Assembly: GCF_017566145.1 (NCBI RefSeq)
Contig: NZ_JABFCL010000005.1
Span: 1-64,000, forward strand
DNA: 64,000 bases
Source of the DNA: Bittarella massiliensis (ex Durand et al. 2017)
Lineage (GTDB): Bacteria > Bacillota > Clostridia > Oscillospirales > Ruminococcaceae
Direction of reading: 5' to 3'
Shown: positions 33,708 to 42,843 of the stretch, piece after piece
Layout: each line of letters starts with the position of its first letter
Position numbering within the stretch: position 1 is the stretch's first letter
Position numbers and translations under genes: made by a program
Notes under the pieces: generated by a model
The model's database searches: none
Told to the model about the DNA's origin: nothing
The model's input: the letters and a program-made list of their open reading frames with translations, nothing else

Positions 33708-36113
33708 TTGAGCTACGATTTCAAACAGATTGAAAAGAAATGGCAGGACCGGTGGGACGAGGAGAATGTCTTTGCCGCCACCACCGACTTTTCCAAACCC
33801 AAATTCTACCCCCTGGTGGAGTTTCCCTACCCCTCGGGACAGGGGCTGCACGTGGGGCACCCCCGCAGCTACACCGCGCTGGACATCGTGGCGCGCAAGC
33901 GCCGGCTGGAGGGGTACAACGTCCTCTACCCCATGGGGTGGGACGCCTTTGGCCTGCCCACCGAGAACTACGCCCTCAAAACCGGCATCCACCCTGAGAT
34001 CGTCACGGCCAAAAACATCGCCCACTTCAAAGAGCAGCTCAAGTCCCTGGGCCTCTCCTTTGACTGGAACCGAGAGGTGAACACCACCGACCCCAGCTAC
34101 TACAAGTGGACCCAGTGGATCTTCCTGCAGCTGTACAAGCGGGGGTTGGCCTACAAAAAGGAGATGGCCGTCAACTTCTGCACCTCCTGCAAGGTGGTGC
34201 TGGCCAACGAAGAGGTGGTCGGCGGCGTCTGCGAGCGCTGCGGGGGCGAGGTCATCCGCCAGGTGAAGAGCCAGTGGATGCTGAAGATCACCGAATACGC
34301 CCAGCGCCTGATCGACGACCTGGAAGAGGTCAACTACATCGACCGGGTCAAGAGCTCCCAGATCAACTGGATCGGCCGCTCCACCGGCGCCGAGGTGGAC
34401 TTTACCACCACCGCCGGCGAGAAGCTCACCGTCTATACCACCCGCCCCGACACCCTGTTTGGGGCCACCTACATGGTCCTCTCCCCCGAGCACCCCTACA
34501 TCGACCAGTGGGCCGGGCAGATCACCAACATGCCCGCGCTGCTGGAGTACCGCGAGAAGGCGGCCCGCAAGTCCGACTTTGAGCGCACCGAGATGCAAAA
34601 GGAGAAGACCGGCGTCGAGATTTTGGGGGTGCGGGCCATCAACCCGGCCAGCGGCAAGGAGATCCCCATCTTCATCTCCGACTATGTGCTCATGAGTTAC
34701 GGCACCGGCGCCATCATGGCGGTGCCCGCCCACGACACCCGCGACTACGACTTCGCCAAGGCCTTTGACCTGCCCATCGTCGAGGTGGTGGCCGGTGGCG
34801 ACGTGGAGAAAGAGGCCTTCACCGACTGCGCCACCGGGGTGATGGTCAACTCCGATTTTCTCAACGGCATGGCGGTGGAGGAGGCCAAGAAGGCCATCAT
34901 CGCCTGGCTGGAAAAAGAGGGCAAGGGCCACCCCAAAGTCAACTTTAAGCTGCGCGACTGGGTCTTCAGCCGCCAGCGCTACTGGGGCGAACCCATCCCC
35001 ATGGTCTACTGTGAGAAGTGCGGCTGGGTGCCGCTGCCCGAGTCCGAACTGCCCCTGAAACTGCCCGAAGTGGCCGATTTCCACCAGACCGAGGATGGGC
35101 AGTCCCCCCTGGCCAAACTCGACGACTGGGTCAACACCACCTGCCCCCACTGCGGCGGCCCCGCCAAGCGGGAGACCGACACCATGCCCCAGTGGGCGGG
35201 TTCCTCCTGGTACTTCCTGCGCTACTGCGATCCCCACAACGATCAGGAGATCGCCAGCAAAGAGGCGCTGGAGTACTGGCTGCCGGTGGACTGGTACAAC
35301 GGGGGGATGGAGCACACCACCCTGCACCTGCTCTACTCCCGCTTCTGGCACAAGTTCCTCTACGACATCGGGGTGGTTCCCACCAAGGAGCCCTATGCCA
35401 AGCGCACCAGCCACGGCATGATCCTGGGCGAGAACGGGGAGAAGATGTCCAAGTCCCGCGGCAACGTGGTCAATCCCGACGACATTGTTGACCAGTACGG
35501 GGCCGACACCATGCGCCTGTACGAGATGTTCATCGGCGATTTTGAAAAGGCCGCCCCCTGGAGTGCCGACTCCATCAAGGGCTGCAGCCGGTTCTTGGAT
35601 CGGGTCTGGGGGCTCTCCAAGCTGCTCATCCCGGGCGAGGGCTACTCCAAAGAGCTGGAGGTCAGCTTCCACAAGACCATCAAGAAGGTCACCGAGGACA
35701 TTGAAAATCTCAAGTTCAACACCGCCATCGCCGCCATGATGGCCCTCATCAACGAGATTTACGCCAAGAAGGGGATCACCAAAGACGAGCTGCACGACTT
35801 CCTGGTCATCCTCAACCCCTTTGCCCCCCACATCACCGAGGAGATGTACGAGAAGCACGGCTTTGGCCCCATGTTGGCCAAGGAGAAGTGGCCGGTCTTT
35901 GACGAGAGCAAGTGCGTCGACGAGACGGTGGAGCTGGCGGTACAGGTCAACGGCAAGGTGCGGGCCAAGATCGTGGTGCCGGTCAACTGCGACAAGGAGA
36001 CCGCCATCCAGATCGCCAAGGACAACGCCGCCATTGCCGAGGCGCTGGTGGGGAAGATGCCCATCCGCGAGATCTACGTCCCCGGCCGGCTGGTGAACAT
36101 CGTCATCAAATAG
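33708..36113 (+). CDS. leuS: Leucyl-tRNA synthetase
   Basis: A class I synthetase (801 aa) charging tRNA-Leu. TTG 33708 lies 7 nt after GGGAGGA and gives [27 protein letters not shown] is the HIGH motif and [10 protein letters not shown] the KMSKS motif. The CP1 editing domain shows [20 protein letters not shown], and a zinc-ribbon-like stretch carries [21 protein letters not shown]. Length fits bacterial LeuRS. No T-box was evident in the short upstream gap. A promoter for rpsU follows. Confidence 0.97.
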   Translation: MSYDFKQIEKKWQDRWDEENVFAATTDFSKPKFYPLVEFPYPSGQGLHVGHPRSYTALDIVARKRRLEGYNVLYPMGWDAFGLPTENYALKTGIHPEIVTAKNIAHFKEQLKSLGLSFDWNREVNTTDPSYYKWTQWIFLQLYKRGLAYKKEMAVNFCTSCKVVLANEEVVGGVCERCGGEVIRQVKSQWMLKITEYAQRLIDDLEEVNYIDRVKSSQINWIGRSTGAEVDFTTTAGEKLTVYTTRPDTLFGATYMVLSPEHPYIDQWAGQITNMPALLEYREKAARKSDFERTEMQKEKTGVEILGVRAINPASGKEIPIFISDYVLMSYGTGAIMAVPAHDTRDYDFAKAFDLPIVEVVAGGDVEKEAFTDCATGVMVNSDFLNGMAVEEAKKAIIAWLEKEGKGHPKVNFKLRDWVFSRQRYWGEPIPMVYCEKCGWVPLPESELPLKLPEVADFHQTEDGQSPLAKLDDWVNTTCPHCGGPAKRETDTMPQWAGSSWYFLRYCDPHNDQEIASKEALEYWLPVDWYNGGMEHTTLHLLYSRFWHKFLYDIGVVPTKEPYAKRTSHGMILGENGEKMSKSRGNVVNPDDIVDQYGADTMRLYEMFIGDFEKAAPWSADSIKGCSRFLDRVWGLSKLLIPGEGYSKELEVSFHKTIKKVTEDIENLKFNTAIAAMMALINEIYAKKGITKDELHDFLVILNPFAPHITEEMYEKHGFGPMLAKEKWPVFDESKCVDETVELAVQVNGKVRAKIVVPVNCDKETAIQIAKDNAAIAEALVGKMPIREIYVPGRLVNIVIK

Positions 36114-36174
36114 GGTGTTTTTTGCTGGAAACCGCTTGCTTTTTGAATTTTTCCAACTTGCCCCCTGCAAGCTA

Positions 36175-36204
36175 TTGACAGCCCTTGGGAGGGCATTGTA
36201 TAAT
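36175..36204 (+). promoter_or_regulatory. Strong promoter for rpsU
   Basis: Consensus TTGACA (36175-36180) and TATAAT (36199-36204) with an 18-nt spacer that itself contains the inverted repeat GCCC/GGGC. Confidence 0.9.
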
Positions 36205-36210
36205 AGTCTC

Positions 36211-36354
36211 TGTTATACAAGTTGCACCTGCCAGTACAACTTGTAGCGGCCAGGTCCACGGGCGAAAGTCCTGGGCGGCGGCATCTTACGGGGCGGTTCC
36301 TGCGGGGGCGCGGCGCCGTAAACTCCTGCCGCATGGCGGAGGGAGGGGAAGTAA
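36211..36354 (+). promoter_or_regulatory. Structured 5' leader of rpsU
   Basis: The leader of about 145 nt folds on paper into several stems: ACAAGTTG (36217-36224)/CAACTTGT (36237-36244), CCAGG (36250-36254)/CCTGG (36270-36274), and GCGGCA (36278-36283)/TGCCGC (36327-36332) enclosing TTACGG (36286-36291)/CCGTAA (36316-36321). It ends in a GGAGGGAGGGG ribosome site. Such a long ordered leader before a ribosomal protein suggests autoregulation by S21; I know of no named RNA family that fits. Confidence 0.5.
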
Positions 36355-36537
36355 ATGTCGGAAATTCGCGTCAAAGACAATGAGAGCTTGGACAACGCGC
36401 TGCGGCGGTTCAAACGCCAGTGCGCCAAATCGGGTGTCTTGCAGGAGGTTCGCAAACGTGAGCACTACGAGAAGCCCTCTGTAAAACGCAAAAAGAAATC
36501 CGAAGCGGCTCGCAAGCGCAAATTCAAAAAGAGATAG
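36355..36537 (+). CDS. rpsU: 30S ribosomal protein S21 (bS21)
   Basis: A 60-aa basic protein with the S21 signature ([20 protein letters not shown]) and a poly-basic tail ending KRKFKKR. S21 helps base-pairing of the anti-Shine-Dalgarno region during initiation. The gene has its own promoter, a long structured leader and its own terminator, so it is expressed alone. Confidence 0.96.
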   Translation: MSEIRVKDNESLDNALRRFKRQCAKSGVLQEVRKREHYEKPSVKRKKKSEAARKRKFKKR

Positions 36538-36571
36538 GCTTGCAGGTCCATCGGTACGGCGAACAAAAGAT

Positions 36572-36598
36572 AAAAGCGGGCTGCTCAGCCCGCTTTTT
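36572..36598 (+). terminator. Terminator after rpsU
   Basis: AAAAGCGGGCTG (36572-36583) pairs with CAGCCCGCTTTT after a 2-nt loop, with a U-run. Confidence 0.92.
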
Positions 36599-36690
36599 CA
36601 TTTGCCGTCTTCTATTTCTTCGCAATTTTGAAACAATTTTTTGGGATACTAAAAGGGCGGCCACGACCGCCCAAAAGGGGGAGCGAGCAG

Positions 36691-37173
36691 GTGCTGAGAC
36701 CAGACTACATGCAAAAGAGCGTGCAGGGAGTGACCCTGCAATTCCTGAAAGCCGCCGGCATCGGCGGGCTGATCGTCGACATCGACAACACCCTTGCCAA
36801 ACACGACGACCCCACCCCGGCCCCGGGCGCGCGCGAATGGGTCGAGGCCATGCGGGCGGGTGGGATCAAGCTCTGCATCATCTCCAACAACGGGGAGGAG
36901 CGGGTGCGCCCCTTTGCCCAGCTGCTTGGCCTGCCCTATGTCCACAGCGCCAAAAAGCCCCTGCCGAAGAGCTACCGCCGGGCGGTGGCGCTGTTGGGCC
37001 TGCCCCGGGAGGCCTGCGCCATGGTGGGTGACCAGCTCTTTACCGACATGCTGGGGGGAAACATCGCCGGGGTCAAGACCATTTTGGTCAACCCCATCGA
37101 CGAGCGGGAGTTGGCACAGATTCAGTTCAAGCGCAAGCTGGAACGGCTGTTTGTCAAGCGGGAGGAGGACTAG
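36691..37173 (+). CDS. yqeG: HAD-family phosphatase YqeG
   Basis: 160 aa from GTG 36691, about 8 nt after GGGGGAG. HAD motif I is VDIDNTLAKHD, motif II IISNN and motif IV VGDQLFTDMLGGN, which fits the YqeG (HAD IIIA) family; members act as phosphatidylglycerophosphate phosphatase-like enzymes in some lineages, but this is not certain here. A hairpin GGGCGG/CCGCCC sits just upstream. It leads a yqeG-nfo-aroQ-pepP run and overlaps nothing (1-nt gap to the next ATG). Confidence 0.9.
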   Translation: MLRPDYMQKSVQGVTLQFLKAAGIGGLIVDIDNTLAKHDDPTPAPGAREWVEAMRAGGIKLCIISNNGEERVRPFAQLLGLPYVHSAKKPLPKSYRRAVALLGLPREACAMVGDQLFTDMLGGNIAGVKTILVNPIDERELAQIQFKRKLERLFVKREED

Positions 37174-37174
37174 G

Positions 37175-38032
37175 ATGGCGGCGAAATTCGGCCCGGCGGG
37201 CAACTCCCAGAGCTTTAAAGACCAGGGGTACAAGGCCACCATCCAGGCCCCCGGCTATGTGGAGAAGATGGGCCTTGACTGCTACGAGTACCAGTGCGGC
37301 CACGGGGTGCGCATCAGCCCTGAGGCGGCGGCCGCCTTTGGCAAAAAGGCGGTGGAGCACGGCATCGCCCTCTCCCTGCACGCGCCCTACTATATCTCCC
37401 TCTCCTCGGTGGAGGAGGAGAAGCGCCAGAAGTCGGTGGAGTACATCCTCCAGAGCGTCCGCGCCGCCGACGGCATGGGGGCTGACCGGGTGGTGGTCCA
37501 CTCCGGCTCCTGCTCAAAAATCAGCAGGGAAGAGGCTCTGGCCCTGGCCGGCGACACCCTGCGGCAGGCCCTGGCGGCCATGGACGAGGAGGGATTGGGC
37601 CATGTCCACCTCTGCCCCGAGACCATGGGGAAGATCAACCAGTTGGGCACCCTGGACGAGGTGCTCGCCCTCTGCCGTCTCGACGAGCGGCTGATCCCCT
37701 GTATCGACTTTGGCCACCTCAACGCCCGCACCCTGGGCGGCATTGCCCAGAAGAGCGATTACGAGGCCATCCTGCTGGCGGTGGGGGAGCGGCTGGGCGA
37801 GGGTCGGATGAAGGGATTTCACGCCCACTTCTCCAAGATTCAGTACACCGAAAAGGGGGGCGAAAAGGCGCACCTGACCTTTGCCGACACCGTCTACGGC
37901 CCCGCCTATGAGCCGCTGATGGAGCTGGTCTGCCAGTATGGCTGCAGCCCCACCTTCATCTGCGAGTCCGCCGGCACCCAGGCCGAGGACGCGCGCACCA
38001 TGAAAGACTACTACCGCTCCCTGCAGAAATAG
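37175..38032 (+). CDS. nfo: Endonuclease IV-type AP endonuclease (TIM barrel)
   Basis: A 285-aa protein of the endonuclease IV/xylose isomerase-like TIM-barrel superfamily. Zn-ligand motifs are visible: SLHAPYYISLSS, RVVVHSGSCS, HLCPETMGK, IDFGHLNAR, GFHAHFSKIQYT and the terminal FICESAGTQAEDA. It cleaves 5' of abasic sites if a true Nfo; the spacing is somewhat unlike the E. coli enzyme, so a related activity is possible. ATG 37175 lies one base after the yqeG stop, with the ribosome site (GGGAGGAGG) inside the yqeG end. Confidence 0.82.
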   Translation: MAAKFGPAGNSQSFKDQGYKATIQAPGYVEKMGLDCYEYQCGHGVRISPEAAAAFGKKAVEHGIALSLHAPYYISLSSVEEEKRQKSVEYILQSVRAADGMGADRVVVHSGSCSKISREEALALAGDTLRQALAAMDEEGLGHVHLCPETMGKINQLGTLDEVLALCRLDERLIPCIDFGHLNARTLGGIAQKSDYEAILLAVGERLGEGRMKGFHAHFSKIQYTEKGGEKAHLTFADTVYGPAYEPLMELVCQYGCSPTFICESAGTQAEDARTMKDYYRSLQK

Positions 38033-38084
38033 AGCGCCATCCCGCCCCGCCGGGGCGGAGAAAAATAAAGAGGGGTGTATCTAC

Positions 38085-38519
38085 GTGGAAAAGACCATTG
38101 CCATCATCAACGGGCCCAACATGAACCTTTTGGGGGTGCGGGAACCGGGCCACTACGGGCTGGAAAATTTGCAGACCGTGGAGGAGTCCTGCCGCCAAAA
38201 ATGCGCTGAACTGGGGCTCTCCTGCGTCTGCTTTCAGGCAAACGGCGAGGGCGAGCTCATCGACTTCATCCACCGGGGCCTGACCGAATTTCAGGGGATC
38301 GTCATCAACCCCGGCGCCTACACCCACTACAGCTACGCCATCCGCGATGCCCTGGCTGCCGTCAAGCTGCCGGCGGTGGAGGTGCACATCTCCAACGTCC
38401 ACCAGCGGGAGGAGTTTCGCCACCGCTCGGTGACCGCACCGGTCTGCGTGGGCCAGATTTGCGGCCTGGGCACCCAGGGCTATCTGTTGGCCATTGAGGC
38501 CCTGGCGGGGAGGGTGTAG
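38085..38519 (+). CDS. aroQ: 3-dehydroquinate dehydratase, type II
   Basis: A 144-aa type II dehydroquinase of the shikimate pathway. It shows INGPNMNLLGVREPGHYG, the QANGEGELIDFIHRG segment with the active-site His region, and INPGAYTHYSYAI, VEVHISNVHQREEFRHRS. The start is GTG 38085. The next gene starts two bases after the stop; aroQ-pepP-efp is a very common Firmicutes order. Confidence 0.95.
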   Translation: MEKTIAIINGPNMNLLGVREPGHYGLENLQTVEESCRQKCAELGLSCVCFQANGEGELIDFIHRGLTEFQGIVINPGAYTHYSYAIRDALAAVKLPAVEVHISNVHQREEFRHRSVTAPVCVGQICGLGTQGYLLAIEALAGRV

Positions 38520-38521
38520 CC

Positions 38522-39574
38522 ATGCGTGTCTGTGAACGGCTGCCCCAGGGCATTGACGCCGCCCTGGTGGACGATGAGAAAAACCGCCAGTACCTCACCG
38601 GGGTCCGCTCCTCGGCGGGCACCGTCGTCGTCACCCGGGAGGAGACCTACCTGATCATCGACTTTCGCTACATCGAGATGGCCCGGGCTGCCGCGCGGGA
38701 TTGCCAGGTGCTCTTGCAGGACAAGCTCTACGCCCAGATCGGCGAGCTGTTTGCCCGCCACGGGGTCCGGTCCTACGGGGTGGTGGACTCCCTCTGTTCC
38801 CTGTCGAAGGCCCGCGGGTGGATGGAGAAACTCCCCGCCCGGCTGGTGGACGGCAGCGGCTTTGAAGAGGTGCTGGGCGGCCTGCGGATGCGCAAGAGCG
38901 CCGCTGAACTGGCCAAGATCAAAGCGGCCCAGGCCCTCACCGACGAGGGGTTCCGGCACATTCTCGGCCACATCGCCCCGGGGAAGACCGAGCGGGAGAT
39001 CGCCCTGGAGATGGAGTTCTTCATCCGCCGCCAGGGAGCCCAAGGGGTCTCCTTCGACTTCATCGTGGTGGGGGGACAAAACTCCTCCAAGCCCCACGGG
39101 GTGCCGGGGGACTACGTGCTGCAGGCAGGCGATTTCCTCACCATGGATTTTGGCTGTACGGTGGACGGCTACTGCAGCGACATGACCCGCACCGTGGCCC
39201 TGGGGAAAGTCAGCGAAAAACAGCGCCAGATCTACGACATCGTCTTACAGGCCAACGAGATCGGCATTGCCGCCGCCCGGGCGGGGGCTGTCTGTGAAGA
39301 GGTGGACCGGGCCAGCCGGGACTACATCGCCTCCTTTGGCTATGGGGCCCAGTTCGGCCACGGCCTGGGCCATGGGGTGGGGCTGGACATCCACGAGGAG
39401 CCCCGCTTTTCGCCCGGCTGCAAGACTGCCCTCGAAGAGGGGATGGTCATCACCGTGGAGCCGGGCATCTACCTGCCCGGCGAGTTCGGGGTGCGCATCG
39501 AGGACATGGTGGTCATCACCCCCCAGGGGACCGAGGACATCACCCGCTCCCCCAAAGAGCTGATCCTCCTTTGA
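38522..39574 (+). CDS. Xaa-Pro aminopeptidase, M24B family
   Basis: 350 aa. The N-terminal creatinase-like domain spans about 1-125 and the C-terminal pita-bread metallopeptidase 130-350. Metal ligands are visible: FLTMDFGCTVDGYCSDMTRT (two Asp), QFGHGLGHGVGLDIHE (His), TVEPGIYLPG (Glu) and GVRIEDMVV (Glu). It removes N-terminal residues before proline. It lies upstream of efp, whose product helps translate polyproline; the linkage is conserved but its meaning is unclear. Confidence 0.92.
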   Translation: MRVCERLPQGIDAALVDDEKNRQYLTGVRSSAGTVVVTREETYLIIDFRYIEMARAAARDCQVLLQDKLYAQIGELFARHGVRSYGVVDSLCSLSKARGWMEKLPARLVDGSGFEEVLGGLRMRKSAAELAKIKAAQALTDEGFRHILGHIAPGKTEREIALEMEFFIRRQGAQGVSFDFIVVGGQNSSKPHGVPGDYVLQAGDFLTMDFGCTVDGYCSDMTRTVALGKVSEKQRQIYDIVLQANEIGIAAARAGAVCEEVDRASRDYIASFGYGAQFGHGLGHGVGLDIHEEPRFSPGCKTALEEGMVITVEPGIYLPGEFGVRIEDMVVITPQGTEDITRSPKELILL

Positions 39575-39600
39575 GCCCTGGCGCCAGGCCGAAAAAGAAC

Positions 39601-39629
39601 TTGAAAAATAGACGGTGATAGGATAGAAT
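39601..39629 (+). promoter_or_regulatory. Promoter for efp
   Basis: TTGAAA (39601-39606), 17-nt spacer, TAGAAT (39624-39629), just past the peptidase gene. Confidence 0.8.
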
Positions 39630-39661
39630 GGATAAGAACTAATGATTTGGAGGATGGACCC

Positions 39662-40219
39662 ATGATTTCTGCGGGAGATTTTCGCAACGGAGTTACTTTT
39701 GAGATGGACGGCACCGTCGTGCAGGTAGTGGAGTTTCAGCACGTAAAACCCGGCAAGGGGGCCGCTTTCGTCCGCACTAAAATTAAAAACGTCATCACCG
39801 GCGGGGTTTTGGAAAAGACCTTCAACCCCAACGACAAATATCCCACCGCCTTCATTGACCGGCGGGACATGCAGTACCTGTACAACGACGGCGACCTCTA
39901 CTACTTCATGGACGAGGAGACCTACGAGCAGCTGCCCATCAACAAGTCCATCCTCAGCGACAACTTCAAGTTTGTCAAAGAGAACACTGTGGTCAAGGTG
40001 CTGTCCTACAAGGGCAATGTCTTTGGCGTTGAGCCCCCCTTCTTTGTCGAGTTGGAGATCACCAAGACCGATCCCGGCTTCAAGGGAAACACCGCCACCA
40101 ACACCCTGAAAGAGGCCACCCTGGAGACCGGCGCCGAGATTCGCGTCCCCCTCTTCCTCAGCGAGGGCGACCGCATCCGCATTGACACCCGCACCGGCGA
40201 GTACATGGAGAGGGCGTAG
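39662..40219 (+). CDS. efp: Elongation factor P
   Basis: A 185-aa EF-P that relieves ribosome stalling at proline runs. It starts [20 protein letters not shown]. The loop [16 protein letters not shown] carries the Lys that is modified in some species, and the C-terminal OB domains end [18 protein letters not shown] 39662 follows GGAGGA; the upstream TTG overlaps that site. It has its own promoter and is followed at 60 nt by the CD1247-type gene. Confidence 0.96.
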   Translation: MISAGDFRNGVTFEMDGTVVQVVEFQHVKPGKGAAFVRTKIKNVITGGVLEKTFNPNDKYPTAFIDRRDMQYLYNDGDLYYFMDEETYEQLPINKSILSDNFKFVKENTVVKVLSYKGNVFGVEPPFFVELEITKTDPGFKGNTATNTLKEATLETGAEIRVPLFLSEGDRIRIDTRTGEYMERA

Positions 40220-40279
40220 GACAGAACCACTCTGCCCGCCCGCCTTTTCCCCAATTGATTTGAATAGGAGAGACAAGCT

Positions 40280-40726
40280 ATGACCATCGGCGAAAAAGTA
40301 TCCTACCTGAAGGGCCTCATTGAGGGGCTGGACATCGACAAGGGCAAAAAGGAGTCCAAGATCATCCTGGCGATGGTTGACATCATTGAGGACCTGGCCC
40401 TGACTGTCGACGACATCGAGGAAGACCTGGACGAAGTGATGGACTTTGTGGAGGAGCTGGACGAGGATCTCTCCGATGTGGAGGACGACCTCTACGGCGA
40501 CGAGGACGACGACGATGACTGTTGCTGCGATGAGCCCATGTACGAAGTGACCTGCCCCACCTGCGGCGAGACCATCTATGTCGACGAGGACACCCTGACC
40601 GACGTGGGTTCCATGCCCTGCCCCAACTGTGGCGAGGAGCTGGAACTGGACACCGACTTCGCCTTTGACGACGAAGAGGAGTGCGACTGCTGCGATTGCG
40701 GCTGCGACCACGAAGAGAAGGAGTAG
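40280..40726 (+). CDS. CD1247-type protein, acidic with zinc-ribbon motifs
   Basis: 148 aa. The N-terminal 70 residues are helical and match the CD1247 N-terminal domain seen next to efp in Clostridia (EKVSYLKGLIEGLDIDKGKK). The middle is extremely acidic (DEDDDDD), and the tail has CPTCGETIYVDED and CPNCGEELELD, a zinc-ribbon pair, then a Cys/Asp/Glu-rich end. Function is unknown; the domains suggest a metal-binding adaptor. It shares the efp transcript and ends at a strong terminator. Confidence 0.85.
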   Translation: MTIGEKVSYLKGLIEGLDIDKGKKESKIILAMVDIIEDLALTVDDIEEDLDEVMDFVEELDEDLSDVEDDLYGDEDDDDDCCCDEPMYEVTCPTCGETIYVDEDTLTDVGSMPCPNCGEELELDTDFAFDDEEECDCCDCGCDHEEKE

Positions 40727-40748
40727 ATCCCTTCAAGCGACTGCGATT

Positions 40749-40785
40749 GAGAGCCGCCCGGTGTGCGCCGGGCGGCTCTCTTTTT
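40749..40785 (+). terminator. Terminator of the efp operon
   Basis: GAGAGCCGCCCGG (40749-40761) / CCGGGCGGCTCTC (40768-40780), 13 bp perfect, then TTTTT. Confidence 0.93.
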
Positions 40786-40868
40786 CTGTTTTTTTCGGGC
40801 GGGTAGAACCGGCCCGGCATACACTGTACAGGCGGCCGGGAAAGGCCGCAGAGAGGAGGGGAGACCCT

Positions 40869-40955
40869 GTGATGAGCGCACTGACTGCCCGCGGGAGAAA
40901 GCGGCGCAAGGGGTTCCCCCTTCGCCGCCCCTGGGGGCGATGTCTCCGCCCGTGA
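40869..40955 (+). CDS. Possible 28-aa arginine-rich peptide upstream of cysE
   Basis: GTG 40869 (or ATG 40872) lies 8 nt after GAGGAGGGG, an excellent ribosome site, and opens a 27-28 codon frame beginning MSALTARGRKRRKGFPLRRP. It is strongly basic and has one cysteine near the end. The GCGGCC/GGCCGC hairpin (40832-40849) precedes it and GGCCGCCC/GGGCGGCC (about 40970-40998) follows, before cysE. It could be a leader peptide controlling cysE or a free micropeptide; a chance frame cannot be excluded. Confidence 0.4.
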   Translation: MMSALTARGRKRRKGFPLRRPWGRCLRP

Positions 40956-41021
40956 CAGCCGCCGTTTGACCGGCCGCCCGCCTTTTTCGGGGCGGCCCGC
41001 TGCCACAGGAGGAAGATTCCA

Positions 41022-41669
41022 ATGAAATGGCTTGAAGATGCCCGCTCCATTCTAAAAAAAGATCCCGCCGCCAGAAGTCTGGCCGAGGTCATTTTGCTCT
41101 ACCCCGGCTACCACGCCCTGTTGTGGTACCGGCTTGCCCACCGTCTCTACCGGCGAAACCACTTCTTTCTCGCCCGGCTGTTCAGCCAGTTGGGGCGGGG
41201 TTTTACCGGCATTGAAATCCATCCCGGGGCCCAGATCGGCCGGGGCCTCTTTATCGACCACGGGGCCGGAGTGGTCATCGGAGAGACCGCTGTGGTGGGG
41301 GACAATTGCACCATCTACCACGGAGTCACCCTGGGGGGCACCGGAAAGGGGGAGGGCAAACGCCATCCCACTGTGGGCAACGACGTGCTGCTGGGGGCCG
41401 GCGTCAAGGTGCTGGGCCCCATTGAGATCGGGGACGGCAGCCGCATCGGCGCGGGCAGTGTGGTGCTGCGCCCGGTGCCGGCCGGGGCCACCGCCATCGG
41501 CATTCCCGCCGCAGTGGTCCGCCAAAATGGCCGCCGGGTCGGCCCGCCCGCCAGCGAGGCCCTCAACCAGCGGGACTACCCCGACTTGCTGCACAACCAG
41601 CTGGCCCACCTGGCCCGCCGTATCGACCGGCTGGAGGGGGAGAGCGGCCGGGGGAGGAGCGCCCGCTGA
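41022..41669 (+). CDS. cysE: Serine O-acetyltransferase
   Basis: A 215-aa CysE that makes O-acetylserine for cysteine synthesis. The N-terminal helices ([37 protein letters not shown]) are followed by a left-handed beta-helix of hexapeptide repeats (about 65-165) with [17 protein letters not shown] and [24 protein letters not shown] follows AGGAGGAAG. It is monocistronic; no cysK is next to it. Confidence 0.94.
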   Translation: MKWLEDARSILKKDPAARSLAEVILLYPGYHALLWYRLAHRLYRRNHFFLARLFSQLGRGFTGIEIHPGAQIGRGLFIDHGAGVVIGETAVVGDNCTIYHGVTLGGTGKGEGKRHPTVGNDVLLGAGVKVLGPIEIGDGSRIGAGSVVLRPVPAGATAIGIPAAVVRQNGRRVGPPASEALNQRDYPDLLHNQLAHLARRIDRLEGESGRGRSAR

Positions 41670-42069
41670 TCTGTCCAGGGGGCTGCCCCTGTCGATTTTG
41701 TAGCGGCCGAACATTGCAGACGGATGGTTTCCCTCCCCCTCCTGCCGTCCGCAACGGGGAGGACATTGCGTCCGTCCGACGGGGGGAGGACAGGCTTGAG
41801 GGGTTTGCCCTGTATCTCCCACCCCAGCACAGAGGGGGCCGGGGGCGGCGGTACAGGGTGGGAAGGCGATCTCTGCCGTCCGGCAAAGGGGGTGAGAACT
41901 GTCTTGCCCGGCAGGGATCCTCTGCCCAACCTGTTTTCGATACCAAAAAGAGAGGGGAGCGCCGCAGCGCTCCCCTCTCTTTTTCAACTTGTTTGCGGGG
42001 CGGTCCCTTTTGGCTCCCTCTTGTTTTCCGGGGCGGCAAAAGGGGTCGCCCTACCCGGCGGCAGAGAGG
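41670..42069. other. 400-base gap between cysE and the GtrA gene
   Basis: The gap holds the bidirectional terminator at 41945-41984 and otherwise GC-rich sequence with no convincing gene. TTGTAGCGGCC at 41698-41708 repeats a string also found in the rpsU leader, and CGGACGG/CCGTCCG-like inverted pieces around 41720-41800 suggest a decayed intergenic repeat. The stretch after the terminator (about 42040-42060) read on the minus strand contains GGGTAGGGCGACC, typical of intergenic repeat debris in Clostridia. Confidence 0.5.
41945..41984. terminator. Bidirectional terminator between cysE and gtrA-like gene
   Basis: An 18-bp perfect stem AAAAAGAGAGGGGAGCGC (41945-41962) with CGCA loop and its complement (41967-41984), giving U-runs on both strands. 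Confidence 0.95.
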
Positions 42070-42531
42070 TCACCCCTGATCGGTGTATTTTTTGGCCTCT
42101 CTTTTCACCTTGCTGAAGATCCAAAACCGGCTGACAATGTAGTTGATGGTGGCCGAGAGGGCGGAGGCGCCGATCTTCACCGGGTTTTTGGGCAGCCCCA
42201 ACCCCGAGACCAGCAGCGCCATGAGGGCGGTTTCCAGCACACAGGTGCCCAACCGGCAGCCGGCAAAGTCCCGCAGTCCTCGCCAGACCGCCCCTGCCCC
42301 GTCCCCGCGCCGGTGAAAGACAAACCAGCGGTTGGTAAAGTAGGCCGCCACCACATAGACCACCCAGGCGGCCACATTGGCGAGGGCGTAGTTCCAGCCG
42401 CACCAGTTGGCAAGGACAAAGAAAAGGCAGAGGTTTAGAAAGGCGGTAATGGCGCCCCAGAACACATAGTGGGCAAACTGCCGCCAGTCTTTGACGATGT
42501 CGCCGACCAGGGTCCGAATCCAGCGAAGCAA
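42070..42531 (-). CDS. GtrA-like membrane protein
   Basis: A 153-aa protein with four predicted membrane segments and the GtrA layout (FAHYVFWGAITAFLNLCLFF, WVVYVVAAYFTNRWFVF, the short loop with NPVKIGASALSATINYIVSRFWIF). GtrA proteins help move polyprenyl-linked sugars across the membrane or act with cell-wall glycosylation. TTG 42531 follows GAGGGGG at 8 nt. It stands alone, convergent with cysE across a bidirectional terminator, so its partner glycosyltransferase is not in this window. Confidence 0.88.
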   Translation of the reverse strand: MLRWIRTLVGDIVKDWRQFAHYVFWGAITAFLNLCLFFVLANWCGWNYALANVAAWVVYVVAAYFTNRWFVFHRRGDGAGAVWRGLRDFAGCRLGTCVLETALMALLVSGLGLPKNPVKIGASALSATINYIVSRFWIFSKVKREAKKYTDQG

Positions 42532-42753
42532 CCGCTTTTCCCCCTCTCAATGGGCGGCAAAAACCGGAGTATCCGCGCCCTTTCTGCCTTATTTTACACC
42601 CAAAGGGGGAAAAGGGAAAGGCGAAGGGGCCGGAATTTCCCATTCATTGCATATCTTGTATGATTTTTTGTTCGCAATTTGGCCAAATTCACTATTCGTT
42701 TCACCACTTTTCACCGCTAAAATAAAAAATGTTACAAAACTGTGACCGGCCCG

Positions 42754-42782
42754 GTGACAAGCCCCCGGGGCCGTGCTATAAT
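42754..42782 (+). promoter_or_regulatory. Promoter for the permease/amidohydrolase locus
   Basis: GTGACA (42754-42759), 17-nt spacer, TATAAT (42777-42782) with extended TGC. The 312-base divergent gap 42532-42843 also contains an AT-rich stretch (about 42650-42735) that probably carries the gtrA promoter, though I see no clear pair for it. Confidence 0.82.
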
Positions 42783-42843
42783 GTGTATCAAATCGACGGG
42801 GCCCCCAACAGCTTTCGTCAAATTCGATTTAGGAGGAAATCTG

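Noticed and set aside
40727..41021. T-box or other riboswitch upstream of cysE
   Set aside because: I saw no specifier stem-loop, AG-bulge or T-box core (UGGNACCGCG-like) in this gap.
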